Counted from the stretch's first letter, positions 10,561-24,312 are shown. The stretch: DNA of 64,000 nucleotides from Lingula anatina (GCF_001039355.2 NW_019776152.1:1-64000), one strand, 5' to 3'. A program made the numbers and translations. Notes: generated by a model from the sequence alone, not told the origin.

Positions 10561-11675
10561 TTGTAACATGTTTACCAGTGTATGAGACAGTTTCAGCTGT
10601 GATTGTGTTAGGGTAGTGTGTTCGTCTCTTTCCGTTTGTGTTCGTGTATCCTCGTCTCTCTATTTAATACGCCCCTTTTTCATACAGCGGAACACTCTCG
10701 TGTGCCAATAAAAATGGTTGACTTGATTGGGTTGCTTTTTGCGATTTAGGCCTAACTCATCTTATTTATAAATGTTATTTTATTTTTCAGTGCTTGCAGT
10801 TGCTTTTACTATTCATGTTATATATTTTTTTAATTCAGTTCTTTCTCAGTTCTTTATGTTGTAAAGTTCAGTTTATTTTGTAAATGCAATTTCTTTTATT
10901 TTCTCGAATATTCTTTAAATTTTTCATTTTAGTTCATGTTATTTCTTTTTTTATTTCTTTGATATTATTCTGAAATTCTGTTCTCGTCGATGTCACGTCA
11001 TGTGCATCACCACCCCATCTCACGTCAACTTGCAGGTGTCTCGTAAATAAAGCATCCTTTAAAAAACTAAAACAGACGCTGTTGTTCTCGTGTCTTCGCT
11101 AGTGACAGTTAACGCTGTAACATAACCTTGAAAGTAGACAGTATTGTATATCTTGTTATTGCAGAGTACTTAATATCAGTATACATAAATATGCACAAAT
11201 CTAAATTTTCATATATATGGCCCGCAGAAGTGCAGTAATACACAAAGGTATATGAATGTTATATAATTCTTGCTTTCTTTCCGTATTGAATTTATTTTTG
11301 CACGCGTCTTCATATTAACTGTATAATCACCAGCATACACTGAATAATACACTGCTGCTCAGAAAGGTTTTCACACCCTAGAAAATTTAGGTTTTCAACA
11401 CTTAAATAATTCTTGAAGCTTTATATATGTTGACAGTTGGGCTTGGTGCCAGCCAGGTGCCAGCCTTGTGAAGAATAGGCCTACCTCTTTGCATGTCTTT
11501 CGATCAAACATTTAGTTTTTGCAACGATGCAGCTGTGCATTAAATATTTGGTATGTAACAAACTACATGGATTTTATTAGGTGGGGCAGCCATTTTGAGC
11601 AACCGTATACCACGCATAAAATCCATGCAGCAAATTAAACTTGCTTGTGTACTGGGTTTACAAATCGCAGAAGAA

Positions 11676-13217
11676 ATGTCCACGCATAGGAGGCGGTGTT
11701 TGATCTTTATTACCTTGGCTGCATTTAGCTTATTTTCGATGATAACAGTCCACCGTTCCAAGGCGACAATCAGGTATGTTTTAGAAGAAATATTACGTAT
11801 TCTTAACACTTGGTTTAAAACAATGATATGCTCTTATAAGATGTTGGCCAATTTGATAATGTATGTAATGTTCTTTTTGCACTCTTAATAAAATTGATGA
11901 AATATTTCAAAAGAGTATTGCATCTGGGATAAAAGAAAGGGTTCAAACGAAGACAAAATTCATTTTGATAAATCTATGTTTCATCACTTGGCGCATGTAT
12001 CAATTACAGGAAGAACAAATATGTTTTTAGCAAAAAGACAGAAGAAATAACCTCCATATCTTCGAGAGTATGCCAAATAAACCACGAACATTTAGGTAAG
12101 GACTTGGAACGAGATCGAAGCAAGGTTCCCCTTATACAACCGCCCTTGCAGAATGTATATAGGCCTATCGACGCCTTTCTGGCTCTGGATATAAAAAGGA
12201 AAGCTGTATAATTTAAGATTTAAGGGAAAACATGCACAAGTATACGGGTTACGCCTTTTATCTCATCTCTTTTGTCACTCTCTTCATTTCGTGTGCAAAG
12301 TGCAGGCGTTGCCCTTCAAGACCAGCCCCCCCCCCCCCACCCCATTTGAGGGATGGGAACGGAGGATGTGTATTTTAATTAAAACTCAGTGATAAAATAT
12401 GTAAATGATATATCTTTTCAATCCCGTAAGTCACTTACTTATGAAAACGATTAAACTAGCTGTCAAGCTAGCTTATTATGAGCCTAATTATAAGATACAC
12501 CGTAACATAGTCAAATGGTCAAATGGAGTCGAGTTGACAAATGTGATAGCTTTTGTTCATTTTCCCCTTTATCGACAGTGACTTTATATCTCAAGTGTTT
12601 TCTCTTTTCATTTTTAGAAAATTTATACAAAGTGCGTTTGGAACCTTTGCCAACCCAAGATAGAACAAAACTATTTAAAGAGGTCGCCACTGGAGGTCAG
12701 TGGGCACCTACGTCATGCAAGCCTAGGGATCACGTGGCCATCATCATTCCTTACCGTGACAGACAAGAACACCTGGATATTCTCCTCCAAAATCTACACC
12801 CTTTTCTACAAAGCCAGAAGTGTCACTACCAGATATTCGTCATTGAACAGGTAAATTGTTTAATGTCCTTTTCGTCTTAGCTATTTTCATCTGTCTATCT
12901 GCTTTTCTGTCTCTCTCTCTCTCTTATTATTTAATTTATCCTCTGCCCATTTATATTTCTACAGGCGCTTCCAGAGCCTTACAACCTAGGGTACACCAGA
13001 AATGTTGGCTTCGTCGAGGCCAGTGCCGTGTTTAATTTCACCTGCTACATATTTCAAGACGTGGATAAAATCCCTGTGAACAATTCACTTCTCTATAGAT
13101 GTGAGCCTGACAGGGTGCTTCACTTTTCCTCCGCTGAGGATAGGTATCAATGCAGGTCTGTATTAAGAATGCGTCACGCGGGCTGATTTCCTTCTCACCG
13201 TCTCCTTTTTATGTTCT

Positions 13218-13281
<64 letters not shown>

Positions 13282-16200
13282 CACTTGAATCATTTACGAT
13301 AATTGTAATCATTGCCAATGTCACAGCATGGCGGTCACTTCTGTACAAATTGTGATAACAAGTATAAAAAAAGACTCACTGCCCTTTTCACTTCCTGTGT
13401 ATACAGACGGTAGTCTGAACATGTAGCCATCACTCTGCTGAATGTCATATATCATAATAGGGGTTTTTAGTTTAACTTTAGCTATAATTGACCCGGTTTC
13501 TTTAAATATCCTGAGGTTATAGTCATGGCTAAAACGTATATGTTTAACCCGAAATCAGACCACGTGAAATCCAGAATCATTACTCTAAAGAAGTTTGACA
13601 TATTCGTGAATTTTAATGGTGTCACCAGAATTCATGATAATGCTTTGGACTTAGGCTGCGCTATCCAAGGTATATCGGGGGAGTTCTAGGATTAGCTCCT
13701 GGCACATTCAAGAAGATAAACGGTTTTCCTAATAATTACATAAGATGGGGCGGAGAGGACGACGATTTTTATCTCAGGTAAGTTAAATAAATAACGTTAA
13801 TAGGAATCTTTATAACTAAGGTAAATCGTTATGACCCACAAAAAAAAAATAATAAAAAAAAATAAATAAATAAATAAATAAATCACACTGCGGCTTGTCA
13901 ACCTCAAACTGTTGTCCATATATGAATCATATTGTAAAAAGAATATATTGTGAATTTTGCTTTCAGTCACTTCGCTATTTTGCAGAAAAAGTGATATCAA
14001 CAGGTGCGCAGCTGAGGTCGTTGTTACCTTAGCCTGCCGTATATCACCTTTGAAAAACGATCTTGTTTTTTCTAGGAGTGTCTTTCAAAGAGTTCCTATT
14101 GAGCATGCCAGCGAAATTTCCGGCGTGTACAGAGTTCTTAACCATTCGCGTTTGCCTGGCTACGCCAACCGTGAGAAGTGAGTTTTCATAATTACGAAAG
14201 GGGGGAGGGGAGGGGGGCTGCACAGCCCCGATAATATCCTGGGGCTGTTAGCTGGGATTGAAAGGCCTAATGGTATTCTAAGGACAAATTACATTATTTT
14301 CAATTCTGTCTTATTATATGTGATAAAAAATACGTACTTTCACGTCAGATCAAATGCCTCCATTCGGAAAAATGCACAGTAATTAAACGTTTTTTACGAG
14401 GCACTCATATTTTATTTATGATTTATTTTATTCCCGGTGACATAAGTTCAAATGTTTTCGTGAAATTTTGCTTGGAACCACTGTCGATGTTTAATGCTAC
14501 TCGATCCAGTGAAATTACACATGTATACATATATATATATATATATGTAGTCTGCAAAGTTTTCAATGCCGCATAGCTTTCGTTGAAAATGAAGATCATT
14601 TTATAATTCCTAGACGCCGCATGGTCCAGTTTGCCGCCGCCCTGTATTGGCATCACGGCCCGTGGGATAACGGAGTGAATACATTGAACTACACCCGACT
14701 AGCAATAGAGTATCGACCAACATACACGTGGATCAAATTTAATTTTGATCAGAACAACATGATGAAGGTACGCGAGTGTAAAACTTTATCGTAAAGACTG
14801 CACAGATTTTAATGTTAAAACGTCGAATAAATAGATAGATAGACGAGTACGTTGGGAACAGGAGGAGGCGTGTTTATCTGTTAATGTGATTGCATTGAGC
14901 AAGTGCCCCCTCGTAAATAGCAAATTTTTAGTTTTTTCAATGTTCATGGCGTAACGACCATTCATACGAGATTCAAAATTCCATGAATAAATACATTGTC
15001 AACAACACATAGAAATATGATTAATTCCATTTTACCACCAAAACGACTAGAAATTATTCTGTAATTGTGCTTGCATCGGACCACGAGGACCCTCAAAGAT
15101 GGCTTTCATCCGTAATAGTGTCTTAAGAGACTATTACAGAAAAACTCTGAATTTCGGAATGGATTCATTATTCCAATGCTGGCGCCCCCTATCTTTATCT
15201 TTAATTCGATGTATAACCTCTACCTGGCCCCAGTTTCTCTAAAAAAAACTTAAGTCAGTTCCCTGGCTTAGTTGACTAGGATTTCCATGAGAATGCTGTT
15301 ACACTGCTCCTGATAGGGTAAGATGTGCCCATGTGACCATGGTAATTATTTTATTGGCCAGGGAACCTGACTTAGGTTTTTTTGTGAAACCGAAGCCTGC
15401 CCTCTTATAATGGTTATCTGGGTTATTTCAGACTGTATGGAAAGGAATAATGGACGTCAAGTATGACGAAAAGATTAACATTACATATTGGGCAATAAAC
15501 TACAGACGAGCTCACAAGATGTTTCCTGAGTAAGTGGACCTTTTTTTTTTTAAGATGCTTGGTCTTGCATTAATTCATCTTTATGTCCATTAAATCAACT
15601 TCATAGCTAGATCGATCTCGTCACCCAGCTTTGATGGTAAGTCGCGGAGTTACTCAAGAAAATCGTTGTTGGCAGGTTCTCATGCCTTAATTCTACCCTC
15701 CACCAGGGTGGCAGATTTTATAGGGAAAAACGGGAAAATCCACATGACAAAGAGCCAAATGACTGTCTATTTATCTAGAGACATATCTGTGAATATCTGT
15801 GAAAAATCAATCTGTCGCCCTGGTAGGGGTACCTTAAATCTCCGTATCAGAGTAGAGTGATCAAAGTATGGGGCCACTGTGCAATGAAGGTGTATTTACG
15901 CCTGGGCGATCGCTTAATTGTGCTATACCGGGAAAGCTACTGTAATATAAGTGTGGTCGCTTTTATTTAAAGGGCTGTCCGGAACGTTCCTAGCTAGATG
16001 ACTTCAGATGCTTTTATTTTCATTTTGTTTTACGGTTAAGTTACGTTTGACTCCACCTCTGACGTTACAGAGCAAGAAGAGAGCCAAAGCGGTTAGTTTT
16101 GAGTAGTCTTTGCCATTTCAAATGTCGACTGTGGAGTTGCCCCGGGTACTGCATGTGCAGATCTCTCTTTGAGAATAGAAAAGAAAAAGATAAAGAGTTG

Positions 16201-16413
16201 GACATTTTTGCACCTTTACTCTCTTATATGCTTGTAAAATTTGAAGAGTGCGCGCGGTGAGAGGGATGGACATCGGTAAAGTCGGCAATCTATTTCTTTT
16301 TTACTTAGTGTGTGTGACACATAACAGTTTGACGTATTTTAAAGTCTTAATATATTCTTTATTCTAGGACTGAACAAGATCTTAAACAGAAAATGCGTAC
16401 CACTGCCACGTAG
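11676..16413 (+). CDS. Beta-1,4-galactosyltransferase-like, copy C (complete)
   Basis: Nine exons: 11676-11773, 12010-12095, 12618-12850, 12965-13143, 13655-13777, 14076-14177, 14614-14767, 15432-15529 and 16368-16413. They join in frame to 372 codons. A type II Golgi glycosyltransferase is expected. Residues about 8-25 are the signal-anchor. DHVAIIIPYRDRQEHLDILL (exon 3) is the UDP-sugar fold start, DVDKIP (about 171-176) the DxD metal site, and WGGEDDD (about 230-236) the acceptor/catalytic motif, here in canonical form. VLNHSR carries the metal-binding His. GPWDNGVNTLNYTRL matches the family DGLNSL region. About 70 residues follow that are absent from short family members. The start at 11676 was chosen because MST aligns with copy B; an in-frame ATG at 11625 would add 17 residues. 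The exon 5 acceptor has a poor pyrimidine tract. The acceptor sugar and exact subfamily are not determinable. A possible AATAAA is at 16780. Confidence 0.88.
13220..13279. repeat. (TA)n microsatellite in copy C intron 4
   Basis: About 30 TA units, 77 bases downstream of exon 4. Confidence 0.95.
15231..15393. mobile_element. Foldback element in copy C intron 7
   Basis: The left arm ends ttaagtcagttccctggc and the right arm begins gccagggaacctgacttagg, so the arms are inverted copies extending over about 35 bases with a short loop. No open frame. No convincing target duplication was seen. Confidence 0.6.
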
Positions 16414-17336
16414 AAAAGACAGCAAAGGTTGAAAAGTCCGCACTAGAAACATTAGATGCCTTGTAATTTCTTAATCGATATCCGGCGCGTTTACTTCTTA
16501 TTATTAACATATTAACAACAACCTAACGTTAGCGGTAGCAGTTATTGTAGTATATAAAGCGCTATGATACTACTCTTACGCGAGATTTTCTTTAGGGGCC
16601 AATAAGACGCCCGAAAGGAAATTCTAAAAATCCTATAAGTTCCTGTAGCGGATCCTCCAGTCGAAGCAAGATGAAGGAACTTGAGTGGATAAGAGTACTG
16701 TATATTTACGCATGTCCATAAGTGAAACCGGTGAATTCTAGAGAAAGAAAAATACGAAGTAGGCCTAAATATACGAAGGAATAAAAAATAAATGATACAA
16801 CCATTCAAAAATGATGATGATAAAAAAATGGAGATTGATTTTTAATATTCACTGGCTAAATCCACGCGCTGTTATCTGACTGTTAAACCAATTGTTCGAC
16901 TTTGCAACTGATCCCAGTAAGTCTTCAAATACAAGGCACTCACACTAGAAGCACATTCTATACATGAAACCCACTCCACTAGCTGCCCAATAGCGATCAA
17001 CTGGACTGGTACTGGTAATTTATTAAAAAAACGTGAAAGTGCTTGCTCATAAAGATGCAAGATATGTAATACATTTAGTTACATGTAGCACTACGCCCAC
17101 AGGTCTACAGAACTGGTTCATAATAATTTCTAAAACGTGTGAGCTTCATTAAAAATCAATTGCACAAAGATAGCCCACAATAGAGAGACATTTTACGGCA
17201 AAATTAAACTTTACCATAGGCTTATAGTACTTTAAAAAGGAAAACTATACCTTTTTTCACTGATAAAATAAATGAAAAAGACCGCACAAAGCATGACTGA
17301 CACCGTATTTATACGAACGATGGCGATTTACTGACT

Positions 17337-17803
17337 CAGGGCCGTAGCCTCCGGGGAGGGGGGGGGGGGGCAGGGGGGGCAGCTGCCCCCCCTAGGATTT
17401 GAGGTGCAAAAAAAAATAATCGCAAAGGTAAAAAAAAAATTGTAAAGTTGGTATCAATTCTGTGAAAAAAATGCACTCATGGCCACTAGACAATCATTCA
17501 ACAATCTGTTTACAAAGGTGTACTATTTTTAGCCAACTCGGTTCATGCCAAAAAGCTCATCCTCCCCTAGGCAGCTATCCCCCAGGCCAATTGGCGTGTT
17601 TTGTTAAAAAATGACTGTACTTATGGCAAAATGAACCCACAATTTCTGACTTCTGATTGAGCAACAAATAACAGTTAAAATGCATCAGAATGCAGTTTTA
17701 TATATAGAGTTTTAAAAAATTTCCACACCGTGGGAGGGGAACCCCCAACCCCCCCCCCGATTACTGCCCCCCCCCCTGGCATTTTGCTCAGGCTACGGCC
17801 CTG
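17337..17803. mobile_element. TIR transposon with 5-bp target duplication TGACT
   Basis: Begins cagggccgtagcct and ends with its inverse aggctacggccctg. It is flanked by tgact at 17332-17336 and at 17804-17808. Length 467 bases, with G and C runs just inside the ends and no transposase frame. It resembles the elements at 45142-45310 and 55817-55980 in end sequence and duplication length. Confidence 0.8.
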
Positions 17804-17887
17804 TGACTATAGAATACATGGACATCGTTAACAAAATAATGAGTGTTTTCACTCTCTCCTAACACAATCTGTTACTAAACATAAAAC

Positions 17888-17888
<1 letters not shown>

Positions 17889-17959
<71 letters not shown>
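17889..17959. repeat. (TA)n microsatellite
   Basis: About 35 TA units. Confidence 0.95.
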
Positions 17960-17960
<1 letters not shown>

Positions 17961-18125
17961 CTTTGTGGGAAACTGGTCCTATAAGGCATATATCCTTAAT
18001 AGAAATCCTACAGGACGTCCGATAGAATTCCTATATTGTTCTGAAGGATTTCCACAGAGGCTTTTAGCATGTCCTGTGACAATTTTTGCATGGGTAAAAT
18101 CTGTTAAACGGAATATCTCTCCCCC

Positions 18126-18126
18126 N
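18126..18126. other. Ambiguous base N
   Basis: A single N after a C run. It may stand for a miscalled base or a gap of unknown size. Confidence 0.9.
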
Positions 18127-19234
18127 AATTTTTCCAAGAAAATTCCTGGCTTTAACCTTATTATTAACTACAATGATAATTATATTGAACAGCATGCTTG
18201 GCAACATACGTAGATACCAATATGGTAGAGATAAGTTGCGTTTAACCAGGTAACATACTGCAGTTATATATTCATAAGGGTATACACATATATATGTATA
18301 TTCTCACGGTGAACCCACTACATTAAGCATACCGAGCTTTTTCCCGTACCGTCGCAGGCTGTATCGGTAATTATGATGAGTTGTTTCTTATTGTAAAACA
18401 GTCGCAATATTTAAAATATTTAAAATATTGATTTATGTTGCGTCAAATTAGACTTAATATTTGGTGAAAGGAAAAAAATTAAAGGAAAATAAAAAGAAAA
18501 ATAGCACTCCCGTTTTCCAGGTTTCATAAAATCTTATTTGGCTCAAAATTAAAATGCTAAACGTACGTTAACACCTCGATCAACTGCAAATTCACAGCCC
18601 CCCCCCCTCCCCATTCTCCAGACAATAAATCTAAGAATTCAATAACAAGGTTACACTGTACACGTATGTTTATGAAGTGGCAATTTTCAATATTACTGAT
18701 TAACACTACTGTGGGTTATTATGGAAGCAATATTCTACACCTATCATCTCGCTTATACACGCAGCTGGTTAGAATGATGAAAACGGAACTCGCGTGAGGA
18801 AAATGGAACTCGCGTATACTTGTCTATTCATCTTAGCCAACCTCTTTTTCCATCAGCCATTGTCACCTACAATGAGATGAAGAACGTAGACAAACCTAAG
18901 CGCTCAAGGTTTACTAGTATACTTGTAAGAATAGATGTTAAATAAAAATGTGGCAATATCTAAATGAATAAATATATATTTATATTTAAATTGCATAACA
19001 TTCCCATTACTACTACATTATTTTGGTTATAATACAAATACAAGAGAGCAACACCAATGATTCTTTTTTTTTAATTCAAATATTAATAAAGTGACAAAAC
19101 AAAATGATAAATTATATTTAATCATATTCTGATCAAAATGCTGTGGCTTGCTTCTCAGATTTACAACACAAAAATAACAAAGCTGTCCTTAGATGCTCAC
19201 TATTTACTTTCACCATTTTATAATGGAAAAAATT

Positions 19235-19489
19235 AGGGACCATTCCCACAGATATTTGGATCGATCTATCTCCCTGTAGTCTCACTAAATATAAAATTGC
19301 TATCAAACTAACCGGCTTTAACATCTGTCATGCCTAGTAAAACTGTTAGGGGGTAATTAATTTTACCCCTAGCTGATTCGGTAGGCGTGACAGACATTTA
19401 AGCCTCTTGAGCTGATAGCACTTTAGCGTGAACCCCCCAGGGAGTTAGGTCGATCCAGATGGATCGATCTAAGTATGGGAACCCAGTCT
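19235..19489. mobile_element. Foldback MITE copy 3
   Basis: Begins agggaccattcccac and ends atgggaacccagtct, with inner ggatcgatct words near each end and a central inverted repeat. Length 255 bases. Same family as 1342-1545 and 56741-57020. Confidence 0.8.
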
Positions 19490-22045
19490 TAGACATCTCA
19501 TAATAGCAGTTTTACAAAATCCTTCAATGACCATCTCTTCATCACTGCATTGACTTCCTTCTCTATCTTCTCTATACTCCACCTCCTTCAATCTCTCCAT
19601 CAATTCCAATACAGATCTAATTAACACAGAGGCTTGATTTAAGCCCATTCTACAACATGGCAGTTTAATTAAAGAAGTCTCAACCTAATTTTCTCGAACT
19701 ACTGTATCAGTGTACCTCAAATGGAATGGTTTCACACAAATCAGACACTCGTATACAACGTAAATGACAAAATAGCAGTTTGAGCATATAATGCACTGCA
19801 TACGGATTTCAAACAACAAAAAATTATTTACATCAGCGAGCAATAACATTACAATGCTCCTGTCCTTTTCTTAATGTTCAACTTGATTTGGTCCTATGTT
19901 ATAAAACACTGCAATGCACAAGATAAGGTGTACAGAAATTTTCAGGTACAGCAAGCCATGAATATTAGTTAAACGGGTGGTTATATAATAATAATAATAA
20001 TAATAATAATTACATGCATATCTCATAATTCACTTTATTCTTGTCAGTTTCTATCTAAATTTTTATGTATTGCACTTAAGTTCCACACACTTTCTGTTTA
20101 TGTTCAAATGATACTTGTGACAATCTTATAATGTTACGTTTACATACGCAGTAGGATACATATATACTCATTTACAGGGAATGTACAACTCAATCATTTT
20201 ATTATTTCATCTTGATTGTCTTGATAATTTGTCAGCACAGCAATAATTTTAACATTTCACCTTCTATCTTAGAGTACTGTCAGTAAGACACTTCAATTCA
20301 ATATTTTTAAAGCATGAACAACAGCAACTTCAAATGCCTGTTGAAAAACAAGACCAGATGCTGCTCAGAGCTTTGGGTGAAGATAACTTCTATGCAGTAG
20401 GATCTAGTTAATAGCTATGTCTCCCCTGCCTCCATTCAACAAATACATTTTTTTCTTTTCTTTTTTTTTTTTTCTTTTTTTTTTTTTTTGCATATTCACT
20501 TTTTTTTTTACATGTGTACAGTACTTTGGTCTAAATACTAAAATATTAATGGTGACTATTGTGAAAGGGTTGAGAGATTTCTATCCCAAGTTCAGTGATC
20601 AAATGGAAATTGTGGGGTGGTATATGTTCTAGCGATATTTGCTGGAATATCAGAGAGCCAAGTGACTTCATATACAGGTCTAACTGCATTAGAAAAAAAT
20701 GAATAGATATATAAAACAAAAAATCAATATTAAAAGCAAAAAGCATCTCTACCAAAGGAAAAACAAGAGATCATGGTCAGATCTGTGGTAAACAACCACA
20801 TTTTGTTGCTTAGTAACAGCAAATACATAGAAAATTGGTGGGTATCGTATACATGTACTGATAGTCATTGTCTAAATTCATTCATGTTGGCCCATCATAA
20901 TTTTTTAATCTCCCTGACATGTTTCCCCCCATTGTTAAATTTTATCTTTTCATATCTCAAGTGAGAAAATAAAGATTTCAGACTTACTCTCATGAAAAGC
21001 TTTGTGGGTTAAAGGAATCCTATTCCAGATTTTTCTATCAAATGATATTTTTCCCTTGAAATAAAAAGGTTATTTCCTCATACACAAGAATCATTGCTTG
21101 ACCCCTCCCTGCACCTGGATTAAATGTTTACTACTATTTAATAAATATTGCAATTTTTTTGACTGGCACTTTAACCACGTTTTCCTTTACTTTTCAGAAA
21201 ATATCAACATCAGGAATCTTTATTGGAAAGATTTTGTCCTTTTTTAAGTCTTAATTGAGAAAGATCAGTAGCACTGCAGGATATGTAGACATAGAGATTA
21301 TTACTTTGGGACATTATCACACGTAAATAGTATACCATAAATAATCTCAAAAAGAATGAAAATGAATTCTACTACTGGACACTTGCTGAGACCCTAGTAC
21401 ATACACCATGTATCAGCAGATGTTGTTAGCTCCACTGCTTCATCTTTATCCCAGTCTTCATCAACCTTGGAAGTCATACAATGTACCATCCGTAAGAATT
21501 AATTTTCATTCTTTACCTAATTAAAAGAACAACTACATGAATCAAAATATACACTCTGAAAACTTCCAAAAATTGCTGGAGAAGAACCATGTTACTAAGG
21601 GAGAATATACATGATGCCAATGGCTCAATCTTTTCAATGGGGAAAATTAATTTTACAGACACTCTATTTTTGAGTAATAAATTCTTAAAATTAGAACATG
21701 CCTTTGCCAGCGTGTGGTTGGAAAACAAAAAAAACAAAAAAAAAAAACAAAAAACAAAAAACAAAAAAAAAAGGCTACCCTATATTTCTATGGTATACAG
21801 TATGCGCACCACATATGCTATATAGAAATACAATTTTTAATGGTTACAAAATTATGTCTATGAAAGACTGGTAATTTTCTACATTGAAAAGATCAAGTCA
21901 TTGATTACCATACTATGGCATGGTTCCAATGGAAAACACGGAATTGAGAGTCTCTAAGTGGACTTACAGTAGGAATCACATAAGCAGTCAAGGTAATTTG
22001 AAAGTTAACAGTCATTTATGGCATATTTTCTGTTAAACTCTCAGC

Positions 22046-22698
22046 CTACAAAATCCCTTGATCCATCAACTGGTGGCATTCTGTGACAATCTCCCCTAAA
22101 CGCTGGCGATACGGCCCATCTTTCAGGAAAACAGCTGTTAGGAATTCTGGATCCCCGAAGAAAGCGACAACATGGTCAAGTCTGTCGTGGGATTTGGGAG
22201 TAAGGTGGTTGTTGATAACAAGCTTGAGAATATCCCGACATTCACGTAGGTTGTTTGCCAAAACTTGTGCATCAAAGGTCATCTTCCCTTCATACATTTT
22301 CACAAAAGTCCGAGCGGCCACATGGAATTTCTCTCGGAAATTCTCTGCCTGGGATAACTCATCAGAATTGAACTGATTGTGGCGATAAAGAATTCCTATT
22401 TTAATAGGCATTTTGATCATGTGTTTCACTAGTTTTTCGGCCTGTCCCTTGCTTCCACTGTAATCCTTGGCAATAGAGAAGAGCACATCTAAAAGATGGC
22501 CCGTCTGGTCATCAATGAAGATCTTAGCCACATCTTTCTTGGCAAGTTTTCCCGCCCATTTCTTTTGGATGCGGAGACCTAAGCTCTGAGCACGGAATTG
22601 TTGCTGGTCACCTGAAGCAGCGCCATTCTCACTGGCACCCTCTGCAGAATCTTCTCCATTGGCAACATTTCCAGGCTCCTTTGGATTTCCTTCTGCCA
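22046..22698 (-). CDS. TNFAIP8: TNFAIP8/TIPE-family protein (main coding exon)
   Basis: One long 3' coding exon of about 216 codons; the stop TAG is at 22046-22048. The family forms an all-helical fold with a lipid-binding cavity and acts in the cytosol and at membranes in phosphoinositide signalling, cell death and inflammation. Family landmarks include SLGLRIQKKWAGKLAKKDVA, IDDQTGHLLD, the ILYRHNQFNSDEL helix and LTPKSHDRLDHV followed by FFGDPEFL. The first ~30 residues are Gly/Glu/Ala-rich and specific to this gene. The acceptor is tttgtttag before 22698, entering in phase 1. No in-frame ATG occurs upstream of the conserved region in this exon, so the initiator Met must lie in an exon I could not identify between 22.7 and 23.8 kb, or further out. 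Which vertebrate paralogue (TNFAIP8, TIPE1-3) it matches is not decided here. Confidence 0.9.
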
Positions 22699-23148
22699 CT
22701 AAACAAACAAAAATTAATATGATGTAATGTAATGTACATGTAATAATCACCAATAACTCCAATTGTGTACATTACAAGCTTTTAATTCTTAAAATGTTTG
22801 CTTCTTTGGTGGTATGAATAAAAAAAAATACAAATAATGCAAGGCAGATGTGATTCATAGCAGTAGATATTATATCAAAACTAGAAGATTTGCATTAAGT
22901 TCTCCTGTTGGCAGGCTCTAACCATTCTCCCCTCATTATACCTAGTATAAAACATGATTCGTACACATAAAGTATTCACTTACTATTCACAGTATCTTGT
23001 CCTAAAAGGCCCGGGTTGTTAAGCCGACTTTTCAGTGTAAACCTGGAATACATAAGGCATAAAAACTATTGCAAAAGTGGCATGAAAGCACTGAAAGTGA
23101 TTAATATTCTAACATTCTACACAAATGATAAAAATATACAATACCACA

Positions 23149-23322
23149 TTGGGGTAGCGCTAGCAATTTTTTTTCACTTAGCCAAATCACCACATTTTTG
23201 TCAATTTGTTATCAAAATGGTTATAATTTGGCTAAAACAAGTCAAATCAGGCCCTTTTTCTTGAGCCAATTTAAGTCAGTTTTAGCATTTGGCTAAATTG
23301 GCGAGTGTTAGCGCCACCCCAG
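23149..23322. mobile_element. MITE in TNFAIP8 intron
   Basis: Left end ttggggtagcgctagca; the reverse complement of the right end is ctggggtggcgctaaca. Terminal inverted repeats bound a non-coding 174-base AT-rich core. Confidence 0.6.
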
Positions 23323-23716
23323 CCACAGGTGTGTACTACCAGTTAGTAATGGCACATGCATGTACCCTGGTACATGTATAAATAGAAAAAATAAGTTTCA
23401 TGTACAAGAAAACAAAACAAGAGAAGACATTTAGCATAACATATAACACACTGAAAGCTTTAGAAGGTTGTGTAAAATCTTTCGAGCTGACATCTATCGA
23501 GTGACAGTGACACACTGCCTGTGACAATGACATTGACATTGTGACAGTGACACGAATTTAACCACAGAACTCGTGATTTGTTATTGATTTTTTTTCCTCA
23601 TAACCTGGCGAAATTAAATCTATGACAGTCAGTCATCAAGCAAGCAAATGGTCCACTGTAGCGGTGTACTTTCAATCCAATTCAATACACAATAAATAAT
23701 ATCGTCAAACACTCAC

Positions 23717-23790
23717 CTGGTGGACACGGACTGGTTTAACAAGGAGACGTCTGGACAAGAGTTTCGATTTTTCACTTTTCCGAGTCGCTT
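23717..23790 (-). other. Probable 5' UTR exon of TNFAIP8
   Basis: On the minus strand a segment ends cgtgtccaccag before gtgagt, a strong donor. It has no ATG, and a TAA occurs in the frame that would continue into 22698. It fits a non-coding first exon. The upstream edge is a guess. Confidence 0.4.
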
Positions 23791-24241
23791 AGGTCCATGT
23801 GGATTTATAGATTATTGAAACTAATATTCCATAAGAATGATGTACGGAATATAAACATATAATTTTAAAAACTTGAAATGAATGACAATAAATATAATTT
23901 TTGGTTTTAAAGCGTGGTAATGGCATAGTATTAAAACTTATAATTAATTATCTCATGCTATAAGGGGCATGTAGGTCTTTAAGATATGGAGGCAGGAAAG
24001 AACATATGATACTGCCTTGCTTTTGCAGAAACGGCATGACAGGTCAAAAAATGGCGGAAACGGTATCTCGGCCAAGAGAAAAAAATTAGCAAAAAGGTAT
24101 CACAGGACAGTGAGTTTAACTCGTAAAAATAAATAAATAAACAAATAAATAAATGGTGCAGGAATTAATTATTATTTTAATGATTTTAATATTTATTTTG
24201 TAAAAACCGCATTCCACTTCTTAGTGCTGTTTACAAATAAA

Positions 24242-24312
<71 letters not shown>

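Larger units (their letters stand above)
16414..22045. other. Intergenic, copy C to TNFAIP8 (includes probable TNFAIP8 3' UTR)
   Basis: No coding exon recognised on either strand. Transposons are at 17337-17803 and 19235-19489, a TA run at 17889-17959, an AAT run near 19988-20010, and T/A homopolymers near 20460 and 21730. AT-rich sequence left of 22046 is probably the TNFAIP8 3' UTR. Possible polyadenylation signals on the minus strand (TTTATT on +) are at 21219 and 20198. Confidence 0.6.

Noticed and set aside
22083-22376. 97-codon frame on the plus strand
   Set aside because: Antisense shadow of the TNFAIP8 coding exon.
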